NCBI GenBank assembly: GCA_910580075.1
Contig: CAJTVR010000024.1
Coordinates: 1,408 to 52,737, forward strand
From: an uncultured Eubacterium sp.
Lineage (GTDB): Bacteria; Bacillota; Clostridia; Lachnospirales; Lachnospiraceae
DNA: 51,330 nt
Reading direction: 5' to 3'
Part shown: piece after piece, positions 16,143 through 23,934 of the stretch
Layout of the letters: the number at the start of each line of letters is the position of its first letter
How positions within the stretch are numbered: position 1 is the stretch's first letter
Notes under the pieces: model-generated
Databases searched by the model: none
The model's input: only the letters and a program-made list of their open reading frames with translations
What the model was told of the DNA's origin: nothing
Translations under genes and position numbers: made by a program

Positions 16143-16688
16143 TTATATATTTAGAGCAGATAGGTTGATGCAGAATCCAGGGTATATACTGACGGGAATA
16201 TCATCAGAAAAAGTGTAGTTTGTGGCACTTTTATTCTGGAAATCATAAACGATTACCAGGTTTCTTTCGTGATCCACAATCCAGTATTCCCGAACCCCTG
16301 CGGTACGGTATTTAAAAAGTTTTGTGTAGTAATCCATTGGACGGTTGCCTGGTGATACGATTTCGACGATCCAGTCCGGAGCGCCGGAACAGCCTTTATC
16401 TGTGAGCTTGTTATGGTCGCAGATGACGCATATATCCGGTTCAACGTAGTTTGTATCATCTTCGTTTAGAAACACGGCAAATGGGGCGATATTAACTTCA
16501 CACATGCCATGATTACTGTTGATGTATTCCCGGATGGTTGCGAACATTTCGCCGACAAGGCGCTGATGTTTTCTGGTTGGTGGTGCCATATAGTATATCT
16601 GGCCGTCAATCAGCTCTGCACGTTCTCCGTCTGGCAGGGCATAAATATCATCTATAGTATAAAGCCTTTCCTGTGCTAATGCTGGCAT
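16143..16688 (-). CDS. Uma2-family putative nuclease (DUF820)
   Basis: A 181-residue protein of the Uma2 family, a PD-(D/E)xK restriction-like fold widespread in cyanobacteria and Firmicutes. Seen: YTIDDIYALPDGERAELIDG at the start, then NYVEPDICVI and DWIVEIVSPGN (the catalytic Asp and Glu), then KLFKYRTAGVREYWIVD. The start at 16688 follows GGAAGTG. It is a single gene between two TA-like units. Its substrate is unknown; nuclease activity is inferred from the fold. Confidence 0.85.
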   Translation of the reverse strand: MPALAQERLYTIDDIYALPDGERAELIDGQIYYMAPPTRKHQRLVGEMFATIREYINSNHGMCEVNIAPFAVFLNEDDTNYVEPDICVICDHNKLTDKGCSGAPDWIVEIVSPGNRPMDYYTKLFKYRTAGVREYWIVDHERNLVIVYDFQNKSATNYTFSDDIPVSIYPGFCINLSALNI

Positions 16689-16770
16689 GATAACACTTCC
16701 TTTCTAGGTTTATGATAGGTTGAATATAGAAAATTTAGTTGAATATGAATAACATGTTTCATAAAAGCGG

Positions 16771-17229
16771 TTATTCAACGGACTGCTGCCTTGCCTCATT
16801 TAAAAGTTTGGTGAGTACATCATTACCGTATGCAAGGCCAATGTCAAGCTGGTACCGGAAATCATTGAGCAGTTTGTTAGTGTCGATTTGTTCAGCAGCT
16901 TCTTTGGTAAATGGCTTGCGTGGTTTCGAGGTGGTACTCCCGGATGCAGCAGTTGAGGATATTACTGGTTGATTTGGGATATCCTGCTGTTCGGTGGCTG
17001 ATGGGGCAGCAGTGGATGACAGAGCCTTGCTGTCAGGAACCAGGCGTTCCCTTGCTATCCGGTCATCCATAGAGGAAACAGCGAATTGACTAAGGGATAG
17101 TCCGGCATTTTTAGCAGCAGCCTTATAGTAGCTTTTTTTACCTTTGGGGACACGGAATTTAATTTCGTCTAGCTTCTCTTTCATGTAGTTCATGGTGTAC
17201 TCTTTGCTTTTTTCAGTGTATTTGCTCAT
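16771..17229 (-). CDS. Arc/ribbon-helix-helix-type protein with disordered middle
   Basis: A 152-residue protein. The N-terminal part, LDEIKFRVPKGKKSYYKAAA and LSLSQFAVSSMDDRI, matches the Arc/RHH type found in antitoxin-like and element regulators (beta strand RVPKGKK, then two helices). Residues about 70-115 are Ser/Thr/Pro/Ala-rich and likely unstructured; a helical C-terminus follows. The frame extends to 17262, but ATG 17229 has AAAGGAAA upstream and starts MSKYTEKS. The coding strand contains two 9-mer copies (17005, 16782). No toxin partner is adjacent. Confidence 0.65.
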   Translation of the reverse strand: MSKYTEKSKEYTMNYMKEKLDEIKFRVPKGKKSYYKAAAKNAGLSLSQFAVSSMDDRIARERLVPDSKALSSTAAPSATEQQDIPNQPVISSTAASGSTTSKPRKPFTKEAAEQIDTNKLLNDFRYQLDIGLAYGNDVLTKLLNEARQQSVE

Positions 17230-17460
17230 AGGTCCATTTCCTTTCTGGTATTGAAGTGGCAAGGAATAGAAACATCTTATCTACTTTACTTACAGAAAGA
17301 GTATAGCATAAATTTACTTAGGGCACTATGGCTACATTCAATAAAATTAGTTCCCTAAGGTTGTGCAATATGAATATTGAAACTCTTAGTCCTCTATGGC
17401 GTGGTGATCGTAGAAACAAACAAGAGAAAACACATGTTTGCAATGTGCATGTTGTCAATG

Positions 17461-17727
17461 CTAATTGCGCTCGTAATGGGACCAGAGGGAAATGATCTTG
17501 ATTGTATGCTCTTTTTCAAATATCTCATATACAAGCCGGTGCTGACGGTTGATTCTGCGGGAGTATAGGCCGTATAAATCGCCTGTCAGTTTTTCGTAAT
17601 CTGGCGGAATTTGATATGGGTTATTACGGATGATGTTGATTAATTCCCTTGCTTTTTCGTCTAAATGGGCGGCTTTTAGCTTAGGGATATCCTTCAATGC
17701 AGTTTTGGTGTAAGTGATTGCATACAT
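17461..17727 (-). CDS. yoeB: Txe/YoeB-family mRNA interferase toxin
   Basis: An 88-residue toxin. Seen: YTKTALKDIPKLKAAHL, then NPYQIPPDYEKLTGDLYGLY, then RRINRQHRLVYEI and the C-terminal IISLWSHYERN. This is the Txe/YoeB pattern, in which Arg, His and the C-terminal His-Tyr act in ribosome-dependent mRNA cleavage. It overlaps the upstream antitoxin by one base (TAATG), so it is translationally coupled. Complete in length. Confidence 0.85.
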   Translation of the reverse strand: MYAITYTKTALKDIPKLKAAHLDEKARELINIIRNNPYQIPPDYEKLTGDLYGLYSRRINRQHRLVYEIFEKEHTIKIISLWSHYERN

Positions 17728-17954
17728 TACCAGTCAACCTCGCTTTCCGGGACACATTCGGAAAGAGGGGTTTTTTTACCGTTTATCAGTTTTTCTGCTA
17801 ATTCGGGATTGGAAAGAAGATGCATGGTTTCCAATGTGCCAGTTTCCAATTTATCCAGTGTGCATTTTATGGTCTGCAGCATTTCAAGCACGCTTTGCAG
17901 CTGCCATTCTTCCATGCTGTTGATTACTGAAATACACATATCGCGGTTACTCAT
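17727..17954 (-). CDS. Antitoxin of the YoeB-type toxin
   Basis: A 75-residue acidic protein preceding the toxin with one-base overlap. The C-terminal NPELAEKLINGKKTPLSECV resembles the toxin-binding tail of Axe/YefM-like partners; the N-terminal half (MCISVINSMEEWQLQSVLEM) is helical and unlike Phd/YefM, so the class is unclear. Identification rests mainly on position and size. Confidence 0.7.
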   Translation of the reverse strand: MSNRDMCISVINSMEEWQLQSVLEMLQTIKCTLDKLETGTLETMHLLSNPELAEKLINGKKTPLSECVPESEVDW

Positions 17955-18064
17955 TGTCTGTGCCTCCGTTCTGTTTGGTGGTTAATGTTTGCGGTTGTAG
18001 GTGTTCTTCACTTGTAGGCAACTGCTGTCAATTGGCAGCAGATTGCGGACAGACAGCAGCAGTG

Positions 18065-18289
18065 CTAAATATTCTTGGATGCCATTGCAGCTTTTTCAGC
18101 TACACCTGGCTTGTCATTTTCGATGAGATCAAGCAGAGCTGCAATGTCCTCTTTCAGATGTTTGGCCAGGGTAGCACAAGAGGGTGTTCCGGGAGTTCTG
18201 GTAAGTTCGTAGATGTGCCCTCTCTCCAGATCGGCCAAATGGTTGCTGATTTTGTTCAACTCAATACGGTAACGCTTGGATATGTTCAT
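18065..18289 (-). CDS. Small helical protein of unknown function
   Basis: A 74-residue charged protein (ELNKISNHLADLERGH then LTRTPGTPSCATLAKHLKED). No family recognised. The start codon at 18289 follows AAGGAGATAGCA. It lies downstream of the XRE gene on the same strand, 15 nt away, and is likely in the same operon. Confidence 0.55.
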   Translation of the reverse strand: MNISKRYRIELNKISNHLADLERGHIYELTRTPGTPSCATLAKHLKEDIAALLDLIENDKPGVAEKAAMASKNI

Positions 18290-18304
18290 TGCTATCTCCT
18301 TTGG

Positions 18305-18523
18305 TTATATGGTTTCATGAGTATCATTGGTCACAAATTGAGCATTATAGGTACAATTAAGGGCCGCAGCTATTGTCCGAAGTTCCTTTTCTGTAAAGTT
18401 GTCGCGGCTCATTTTATTTGACATATTCTGCCTGGATTGTCCTGTTTTTTCTGCTAATTGTGTAAGTGTCATGTTACGACGGCCTAACATGATTTTGATT
18501 TTTTCTCCCATAGTAATTGGCAT
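18305..18523 (-). CDS. XRE-type repressor
   Basis: A 72-residue protein that is a single HTH: MGEKIKIMLGRRNMTLTQLA, then EKTGQSRQNMSNKMSRDNF, then ELRTIAAALNCTYNAQF. ATG 18523 with GGGAGGG seven bases upstream is chosen; the frame extends to 18673 without a ribosome site. It is divergent from the 18717 gene. Both promoters of the divergent region carry the same ACACGAAAAAATGT sequence between -35 and -10, so autoregulation and repression of the rightward operon are likely. Confidence 0.85.
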   Translation of the reverse strand: MPITMGEKIKIMLGRRNMTLTQLAEKTGQSRQNMSNKMSRDNFTEKELRTIAAALNCTYNAQFVTNDTHETI

Positions 18524-18556
18524 AATTGAACCCTCCCTTTGGTAGCCTTTTATTAT

Positions 18557-18585
18557 AATATACACGAAAAAATGTAATATGTCAA
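18557..18585 (-). promoter_or_regulatory. Promoter of XRE repressor with operator in spacer
   Basis: Minus strand TTGACA (18580-18585), 17-bp spacer, TATATT (18557-18562). The spacer holds the operator-like ACACGAAAAAATGT (plus-strand reading). Confidence 0.65.
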
Positions 18586-18626
18586 AGAAAAATAAGCAAA
18601 AGAAATAAAAAAATTGCAAATAATAG

Positions 18627-18655
18627 TTGACAAACGACACGAAAAAATGTATTCT
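18627..18655 (+). promoter_or_regulatory. Rightward promoter with identical operator in spacer
   Basis: TTGACA (18627-18632), 17-bp spacer, TATTCT (18650-18655). The spacer contains the same ACACGAAAAAATGT as the leftward promoter. It drives the 18717-21421 gene series. Confidence 0.7.
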
Positions 18656-18716
18656 AATTATAGAAACAAACAACTGAATTAAAAAGTAAAGAGAGTATCA
18701 GAAAGGAGAGGTTCAC

Positions 18717-19148
18717 ATGAAAGATATTAATACAGTTCGCAAAGCAGTCGCAACTATGGCAAACCAGTTACATAAACTCGGATATTCATTATCCCAGACA
18801 TTCAAGACAGCATGGAAGCGTGTCAAGAATTCCATGAAATGCAGAGTATCCGGTGTTACTTATGAAAAGCGGCAGCAGTTGTTACAGTTTATAGCCAGCA
18901 GAAAGCATGAAGACCTGACGGTGTATCTGCAGAGGGACAGGGCAAACACATTTGATAAGGATGCAGTTGCCGTAGTAATCGGAATCAGCAATATAGGCTA
19001 TGCCCATATCGGATATTTGCCAAAGGGATTGTCACAGAGCCTTGCCAAAGTAATAGATAAGGGCATAGGACTGCAGGCAGATGTAAAGGTAATCGGCGGA
19101 TACGGCTATAAGGAAACGTTTGGTGCGCTGGTGAACATTGCGGTATAG
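18717..19148 (+). CDS. HIRAN-domain protein
   Basis: A 143-residue protein. Residues about 38-140 form a HIRAN domain: CRVSGVTYEKRQQLLQF, LTVYLQRDRANTFDKDAVAV, and IGYLPKGLSQSLAKVID. HIRAN domains bind DNA ends or single strands (HLTF); stand-alone copies occur in phages and mobile elements. The N-terminus is a basic helix. AGGAGAGG precedes ATG 18717. First gene of the rightward operon controlled by the XRE repressor. Confidence 0.8.
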   Translation: MKDINTVRKAVATMANQLHKLGYSLSQTFKTAWKRVKNSMKCRVSGVTYEKRQQLLQFIASRKHEDLTVYLQRDRANTFDKDAVAVVIGISNIGYAHIGYLPKGLSQSLAKVIDKGIGLQADVKVIGGYGYKETFGALVNIAV

Positions 19149-19156
19149 GAGGCTGC

Positions 19157-19327
19157 ATGACTCAGGAAGAATTAAAAGCGATGGTGGATGCAGAGGCGCA
19201 GCGCCTTGGGATAGGCAGCAGTGCATTCATGGAACGGCACAGGGAAATCATGGAGCTGGCTGACCAGATTCAGCAGCAGAATGAAAAATGCCCTTACCAG
19301 AGGACCAGTCCGGTAAAGGCAGAGTAA
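19157..19327 (+). CDS. Small protein (56 aa), coupled to HIRAN gene
   Basis: ORF starting MTQEELKAMVDAEAQRLGIG and ending TSPVKAE. TAGGAGG overlaps the HIRAN stop codon and gives ideal spacing to ATG 19157. Charged and helical; function unknown. It contains one 9-mer (19214). Confidence 0.6.
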   Translation: MTQEELKAMVDAEAQRLGIGSSAFMERHREIMELADQIQQQNEKCPYQRTSPVKAE

Positions 19328-19423
19328 CCCGTCAACTTGTCAAATTAGCAATCAGGGTACGCAGGCAGTATAGCACGACTGCTGCCCTTTGTCAAAAAAT
19401 TAAGAATATGGAGGAATAGAAAA

Positions 19424-19804
19424 TTGCAGAGCACAGAAATGAAACCGCAAAACGGAACCGTGGGGATAGGGGAGACCAGCAGAGAGGGCTATATGGAGCT
19501 GAACAGGATACATATAGAGGAAAAGGGAAAGATGCGCCGCCTGTATGAACAGGATCTGGTCAGCACACTTTCAGAACTTCGTTACTATCTTGATATTGAC
19601 ATACCTGAAAGCGTACAGGAGCAGAAAAAATATGGGGAACTTGAGGAATTTCTGAATGGCGGGAAATATCCCTTTAAAACCAAAGACAGGATTCTCTGCA
19701 TTGCAAACGAGTATGGTGTTGCAGCAGAGGAAAGCGGTTTCCGGAGAGGGTTTCAGACGGCTATGAGGCTCTGCATGGAAGGAATGAGAGGGGGTGTCTG
19801 CTGA
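19424..19804 (+). CDS. Small protein with C-terminal GF-x-x-GF motif (paralogue 1)
   Basis: A 126-residue protein starting at TTG 19424, which has GGAGG ten bases upstream. The C-terminus (GFRRGFQTAMRLCMEG) is nearly the same as that of the 20018 protein (GFKIGFQAATKLWMEG), and similar to the end of the 21083 protein, so three related small proteins lie in this operon. Such tails occur in Firmicute phage proteins of unknown function. No enzyme motif is visible. Confidence 0.65.
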   Translation: MQSTEMKPQNGTVGIGETSREGYMELNRIHIEEKGKMRRLYEQDLVSTLSELRYYLDIDIPESVQEQKKYGELEEFLNGGKYPFKTKDRILCIANEYGVAAEESGFRRGFQTAMRLCMEGMRGGVC

Positions 19805-20017
19805 TAGGCGTTCTTTAGGAAAAAGGGCTGGCAGCAGTGCAGGACAGGGTTGCAAAATGCGGTATGTCTTGCGGAAATGATATTTAAAGCAGCTTATACA
19901 GGGCAGACAGATGTGTCCGCAGCCGGTTCCGCATGTGAAGTTCTGTGGAATATCTTAACGGAAGATGGGATATGGCTGTCAGCCGGAACAGATAAAAAAT
20001 ACGAAGGGGGTGTGTGT

Positions 20018-20338
20018 ATGGGAACGTATTCAGAAGAATATACAAGGCCAGTCATGGAGATGGAACTGTTGGAGAGAAAGCGGCTGGAAACAGCGGAAGC
20101 CAGTCTTTTGACAGAACTGTACAGGGGAATGCTTGAATGCGGCGCCGTCAGGGACACGGCTGCAGAAATGGAGGCTGGTATTAGATTAAAAGAAGCTGTG
20201 CAGGCAAACTGTCCGGCTGATGAAATTATGGATCTGGCTGCCGGATGCAGCGGGGCAGGAAAAGAAGCGGGATTTAAAATCGGATTCCAGGCAGCAACAA
20301 AACTCTGGATGGAGGGCATGAAAGGAACAGGGAGCTGA
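20018..20338 (+). CDS. Small protein with C-terminal GF-x-x-GF motif (paralogue 2)
   Basis: A 106-residue acidic helical protein. The frame opens at 19850, but ATG 20018 has GAAGGGGG seven bases upstream and gives a start MGTYSEEYTRP. The C-terminus GFKIGFQAATKLWMEGMKG pairs it with the 19424 protein. Its stop overlaps the next start by one base (TGATG), so the genes are coupled. Function unknown. Confidence 0.65.
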   Translation: MGTYSEEYTRPVMEMELLERKRLETAEASLLTELYRGMLECGAVRDTAAEMEAGIRLKEAVQANCPADEIMDLAAGCSGAGKEAGFKIGFQAATKLWMEGMKGTGS

Positions 20339-20730
20339 TGGGGAATAAATGGTACATGACAGCAGAAGACATTGCCGCCGACCTGGGAATTGATGAAAAG
20401 GAGGCCGGGAGGCTGCTCCGGAACCTGGGCGAAAGGATTAAACGGAAGGGCGGATGTTATATAGCTGGCAGGGTTCCGGTGTCATATTACCAGAAGATGA
20501 AAGATACGGATTTCATGTCTCCGGACGGGATGGAGGCGGACTGCTGCCCTTTGAATCAAAAAAGGCTTCTGAGCCTGAAAGAGTTCTGTGTGTATGCCAG
20601 CTTTGGACAGAATACGGCCCGGCAGTTTGCAAAAAAAGCAGGGATTGAGAAAAGGATCGGGCATAAGGTGCTCTATGACAGGGTGCTTTTTGATGATTGG
20701 TGTGATAAAAATAAGTCAATGGAGATGTAG
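20338..20730 (+). CDS. Two-domain HTH protein, Xis-like
   Basis: A 130-residue protein with two small HTHs: YMTAEDIAADLGIDEKEAGR with GGCYIAGRVPVSYY, and LLSLKEFCVYASFGQNTARQ with RIGHKVLYDRVLFDDW. The second is closely like the 6798 protein and Tn916-type Xis. It lies 0.8 kb before int, the usual place for xis, so it is the better candidate for the true excisionase; the 6798 copy may have another job. The last base of its stop codon starts a 9-mer copy (20730-20738). Confidence 0.75.
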   Translation: MGNKWYMTAEDIAADLGIDEKEAGRLLRNLGERIKRKGGCYIAGRVPVSYYQKMKDTDFMSPDGMEADCCPLNQKRLLSLKEFCVYASFGQNTARQFAKKAGIEKRIGHKVLYDRVLFDDWCDKNKSMEM

Positions 20731-20914
20731 GCAGCAGTTTATAACAGTGGCAGGAAGAAAAAATACTGCTGTAGCATCCGGAAAGCTCCGTATTCGTATT
20801 TTGATGACATGGGCTATAAAATTATAGGCATGAAGTATAAAACTGGCATAATAGCCTGATTATGGGGCATGGCGGGCAGATGGAACGAAGGCTCGGCGCA
20901 AATATCTGAGGATT

Positions 20915-20944
20915 GTCCCCGGAAAGCTGCAACTGACCGGGGAC
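20915..20944. repeat. GC-rich inverted repeat before 21083 gene
   Basis: Arms GTCCCCGG/CCGGGGAC (20915-20922/20937-20944) with a 14-nt loop and no T-tract. The rest of 20739-21082 shows no supported gene. Confidence 0.4.
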
Positions 20945-21082
20945 GGCAATACAATTAATGTATGATTAGAATTTGTACTGCATCTGGTATTATACCCGGA
21001 AATGCAGTGCGGCACAATAGATTACAATAAAAAAATGCAGCATGGATGTAGTGCTGCTGTCTGCCAGAGAGGGGGCTTGGAT

Positions 21083-21421
21083 ATGGATAACAGGTATGCA
21101 GAATGGACGATGAATCTGGATGCGGTTGTGGAATATTCGATAGGGGAGGCATCAGGGTCAGAACCTTTATTTGTCCTGGAATGTGGGAAAAAAGTAACCG
21201 CAAGAGCAGAGGCATATGTAAGAAAAGCGATTCAGGCTGGTATGAATAAGCCGTTAACGGATGAGAAAATAGAATCATTTATTGAAAATGAAATTGGAGA
21301 ACTGCTGGACTGCATAGATGATGTAAACCATGTTTATTTTAAGAACGGCATGAAGCTGGGGGCTTCGCTGATTCTGCAGCTTCTGGGAGCATGGGAGGAT
21401 TCGGCAGCAGTCCGTAAATGA
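21083..21421 (+). CDS. Small acidic protein (paralogue 3)
   Basis: A 112-residue helical protein: MDNRYAEWTMNLDAVV at the start and VYFKNGMKLGASLILQLLG near the end. The latter resembles the GF-x-x-GF tail of the 19424 and 20018 proteins. ATG 21083 with GAGAGGGGG upstream is chosen over the 21002 opening. It ends in a 9-mer copy (SAAVRK, 21403-21411), 70 nt before int. No family recognised. Confidence 0.65.
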   Translation: MDNRYAEWTMNLDAVVEYSIGEASGSEPLFVLECGKKVTARAEAYVRKAIQAGMNKPLTDEKIESFIENEIGELLDCIDDVNHVYFKNGMKLGASLILQLLGAWEDSAAVRK

Positions 21422-21491
21422 AAACTCAGGACAGCAGGGTGCAGCAGTTGTGGTATACTGCTGCACTGCCAGACAGAAAGGAGGGCTGGGA

Positions 21492-22663
21492 ATGGCTGAA
21501 AAGAGACTGCCGAAAGGCATCAGCATCCGCAAAGACGGGCGGTACCAGGCAAGGTACACGCTGAATGGAAAGCGTTATACGATCTACGGGAATACGCTGA
21601 AAGAGGTTGAAAAAAAGCTGCGTGATGCAAAATATGAAATAGACCACGGAATTTATGCAAAGCCCGACAGGATCACAGTGGATGCGTGGTATAAAATATG
21701 GCTGAAAGAATACCGGGAGAATGTAGTCCGGGAGACAACAGTTATCGGAAATAAAAAATGCTATTTGCATGTAAAGCCGGAAATCGGACAGATGAAGCTG
21801 CAGGCGGTGCGGCCGGAACATATACAAAGAGTCCTCAATAAAATGAAACATGAGGGATATTCCGGCAGTTACATTGAGAATACAAGGCAGACCATGAACA
21901 TGATTTTTTATCAGGCGCTTATGAATGGGATTATTATCACAAATCCAGTTGAAAAGTCTGTTCTGCCAAAGGTTGAGACTGGGAAAAGCGATACGCACCG
22001 CAGGGCTCTGACAGAATGGGAACAGCAGACATTTTTAGAGTGTGCGGCAAAAAGAAAGCCTTTTTATATGTCGGATTTTCCACCGGCATGAGGATAGGGG
22101 AAATAAACGCTCTGGAATGGCAGGACATTGATTTTGGCAAAATGGAGATTCATGTCAATGGAACCATGATAAAGGTTGCCGGAAAGGATTATTATAAAGG
22201 GCCGGTAAAGAAGGGGAAAAGCAGGCGTACAGTGCCGATGCTGCCTGAGATTGCAAAGCGGCTGAGAAATCATAAGCTGGAACAGGCAAAACTCAGGATG
22301 ATGCTTGGAGATAAATGGGATCCGGTTAAAGGGCTGGAGCATCTGGTGTTCACTACCATGTTCGGCAAACCTCTTATGACACTGTCTGTTGGGCGGTACA
22401 TTAATTCTACGGTTAATGCAGTCAACAGAGAAGAAGAAAAGAGGGCAAAAAAAGAACACAGGAAACCGAAGATAATGGAGACATTCTGCCCTCACTCCAT
22501 GCGTCATACATTTGCTACAAGGGCGCTGGAACGCGGGATTCCTCCGAAAGTAGTGCAAAGTTATCTGGGGCATTCAACGATTGATGTGACGATGAATATT
22601 TATACGCATGTAACGGCTGAATTGGAAAGGGAGGAAATCAGGAAGATAGCAAATCAGTTCTGA
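21492..22663 (+). pseudogene. int: Tn916-type tyrosine integrase, single frameshift
   Basis: Tyrosine recombinase of about 390 residues in two frames. The N-terminal part (GISIRKDGRYQARYTLNGKR) is the AP2-like arm-binding domain, followed by a SAM-like core-binding domain. The catalytic half has Arg in STGMRIGE, Lys in KKGKSRRTV, HSMRHTFATR, LGHST and Tyr in NIYTHV. The frame changes at a T5 run (22061-22065); one more T would restore it. This is a real lesion, a sequencing error, or slippage. AGGAGGG precedes ATG 21492. It would act on the 19-bp ends of the nested element. Confidence 0.85.
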
Positions 22664-22688
22664 GGATTGTGTATGCAGATGACCGGAA

Positions 22689-22715
22689 GGCAGCAGTGGA
22701 ATATGGACTGCTGCC
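22689..22715. repeat. Inverted pair of element 9-mers after int
   Basis: GGCAGCAGT (22689-22697) and ACTGCTGCC (22707-22715) face each other across 9 nt, giving a perfect 9-bp stem. No T-run follows. Confidence 0.6.
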
Positions 22716-22726
22716 TGATTTATGAA

Positions 22727-22750
22727 AAATGGTGTCAAGCGTGGTGTAAA
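22727..22750. promoter_or_regulatory. Candidate integrase arm sites, right end
   Basis: ATGGTGTCAAGCGTGGTGTA repeats the pattern seen at 6505-6530 in the same orientation, about 70 bp inside the right repeat. Confidence 0.45.
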
Positions 22751-22811
22751 ATATAAAAACAGGACATGTGAATGCTTTGTAAATACTGAAAATACTGGCA
22801 TTAGAATAATT

Positions 22812-22830
22812 TTGCATACTGTCCCATGAG
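22812..22830. repeat. Right attachment-like repeat (attR) and mobV start remnant
   Basis: Matches 6383-6401 at 16/19. On the minus strand it reads GAAAGGAG, TCTC, ATG, GGACAGTATGCAA: the mobV ribosome site, start codon and degraded first codons, then stops. 22831-22974 is the old mobV leader with no gene. Confidence 0.65.
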
Positions 22831-22974
22831 ACTCCTTTCCTCATTCCATTCCTTTCCGGGACTTTTCCATAGGAAAATCCCGTAGAAAATATCTCAGATA
22901 GGATAGGAATGAATAAGATATAAATAAAATCGTTTTAATCTCTGTATTTCTATATACCGTCCGGTTTTCGTACT

Positions 22975-23408
22975 TCAAGAGGATTGATTATCATACTCCA
23001 TGAGTGCGTTTTTCAGTCCCCCGGCGTTCCATAACCGGATTTCTTGAAGTCGGTGTTTAGAACCGCTTCGTAGGATTTTGGGTAAATGCGGTTGGGTTTT
23101 CCACAACCCTGCTTCTGGATCTCCACCAGTCCGGCATATTGCAGTTCCCGCAGGGTGTTGACCGCTTTTTGCCGCCCGCAGTGGAGCAGTTCCACTATCT
23201 CGTTGATGGGATAGCAGAGGTAAATGCGCCCATATTCGTCCGCCCAGCCGTTTTTCCGGGACAGGTCTGTCCGGCGCAGGATAAAGGCATACAGTACCTT
23301 TGCTTCGTTGGACAGGGGCGTGAATGTGGGGGCTTCAAAAAGGAAATTAGGAAGCCGGGTAAAGCTGACCGCCTTTTCCGGCTGATGGATATAAATGGTG
23401 TTTGTCAT
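22975..23408 (-). pseudogene. RepA-like replication initiator, N-terminal domain (3' frameshift)
   Basis: The RepA_N-type winged helix of Firmicute IMEs: PEKAVSFTRLPNFLFEAPTF, then SNEAKVLYAFILRRTDLSRK, then NEIVELLHCGRQKAVNTLRE and GCGKPNRIYPKSYEAV. The open frame stops at 23013 (GTPGD). A one-base insertion in the GGGG run would continue as GGLKNALMEYDNQSS to 22975. It lacks the C-terminal DnaD-like part of longer RepAs. In the original element it lay directly upstream of mobV. Confidence 0.75.
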
Positions 23409-23520
23409 ATCGTGTTTTGTGGACGGTTAGAAGCCCGTTTTCGGGGACAGACGGTATGTTTCTATTGCCTGCCCCTTTTCTGTGCTTGCAAAGCCTTGTA
23501 AATCAAGGACTTTTCAGCCC

Positions 23521-23934
23521 CTAACTGTCCACACAAGACCTCCTTTTCCGTTCACTTTCTGTTTTCTGCCGCCTGTGAACTCTGGCGGCACAGTCGGGAC
23601 AGTATTTCGCCCGGTTGGACTTTGGGACGAACACTCTGCCGCAGACCGCACAGCGTTTTAGCTCCTTATCCCGGAAAATCTCTGCTTCCAGCGTTCCGAT
23701 TTGCGGCAAGACCGACCAGCGGAACCGCTTACAGCAGACCGAGAAAGAAATGGTCTGGGGGCAGATGTGGGTGTCCCCATCGTCGAGGAGCATACAGTTC
23801 CCGTCCTCATAACAGTAGCACTCCCGTCGTATCAGGGCATTTGCCTGTTTCCTCTGTGCCGGTGTCATGCGGTAAAGGGAACCGTCCGGCTTGCGCTCTA
23901 TGGGCGGCAGTCGTTTATATGGGTTCTCTCTCAT
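23521..23934 (-). CDS. Cysteine-rich VLP-domain protein
   Basis: A 137-residue protein with many Cys: RECYCYEDGNCMLLDDGD, HICPQTISFSVCCKRFRW, and a C-terminal zinc ribbon RCAVCGRVFVPKSNRAKYCP. Known as the Cys-rich VLP family found next to RepA and MobV in Firmicute conjugative and mobilizable elements; function unknown, perhaps DNA-binding. The start overlaps the stop of the small ORF upstream (ATGA). It appears intact, unlike most IME genes here. Confidence 0.85.
   Translation of the reverse strand: MRENPYKRLPPIERKPDGSLYRMTPAQRKQANALIRRECYCYEDGNCMLLDDGDTHICPQTISFSVCCKRFRWSVLPQIGTLEAEIFRDKELKRCAVCGRVFVPKSNRAKYCPDCAARVHRRQKTESERKRRSCVDS

Larger units (their letters stand above)
6402..22811. 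mobile_element. Nested 16.4-kb integrative element with phage-like and TA cargo
   Basis: Bounded by the 19-bp repeats 6383-6401 and 22812-22830. At the right end the mobV ribosome site GAAAGGAG and an ATG are still present without the gene; at the left end the gene lacks its ribosome site. Inside are xis, int, replication-like, sigma-like and antirepressor genes, and an element-specific 9-mer. The insertion into mobV codon 1 is therefore well supported. Confidence 0.8.
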
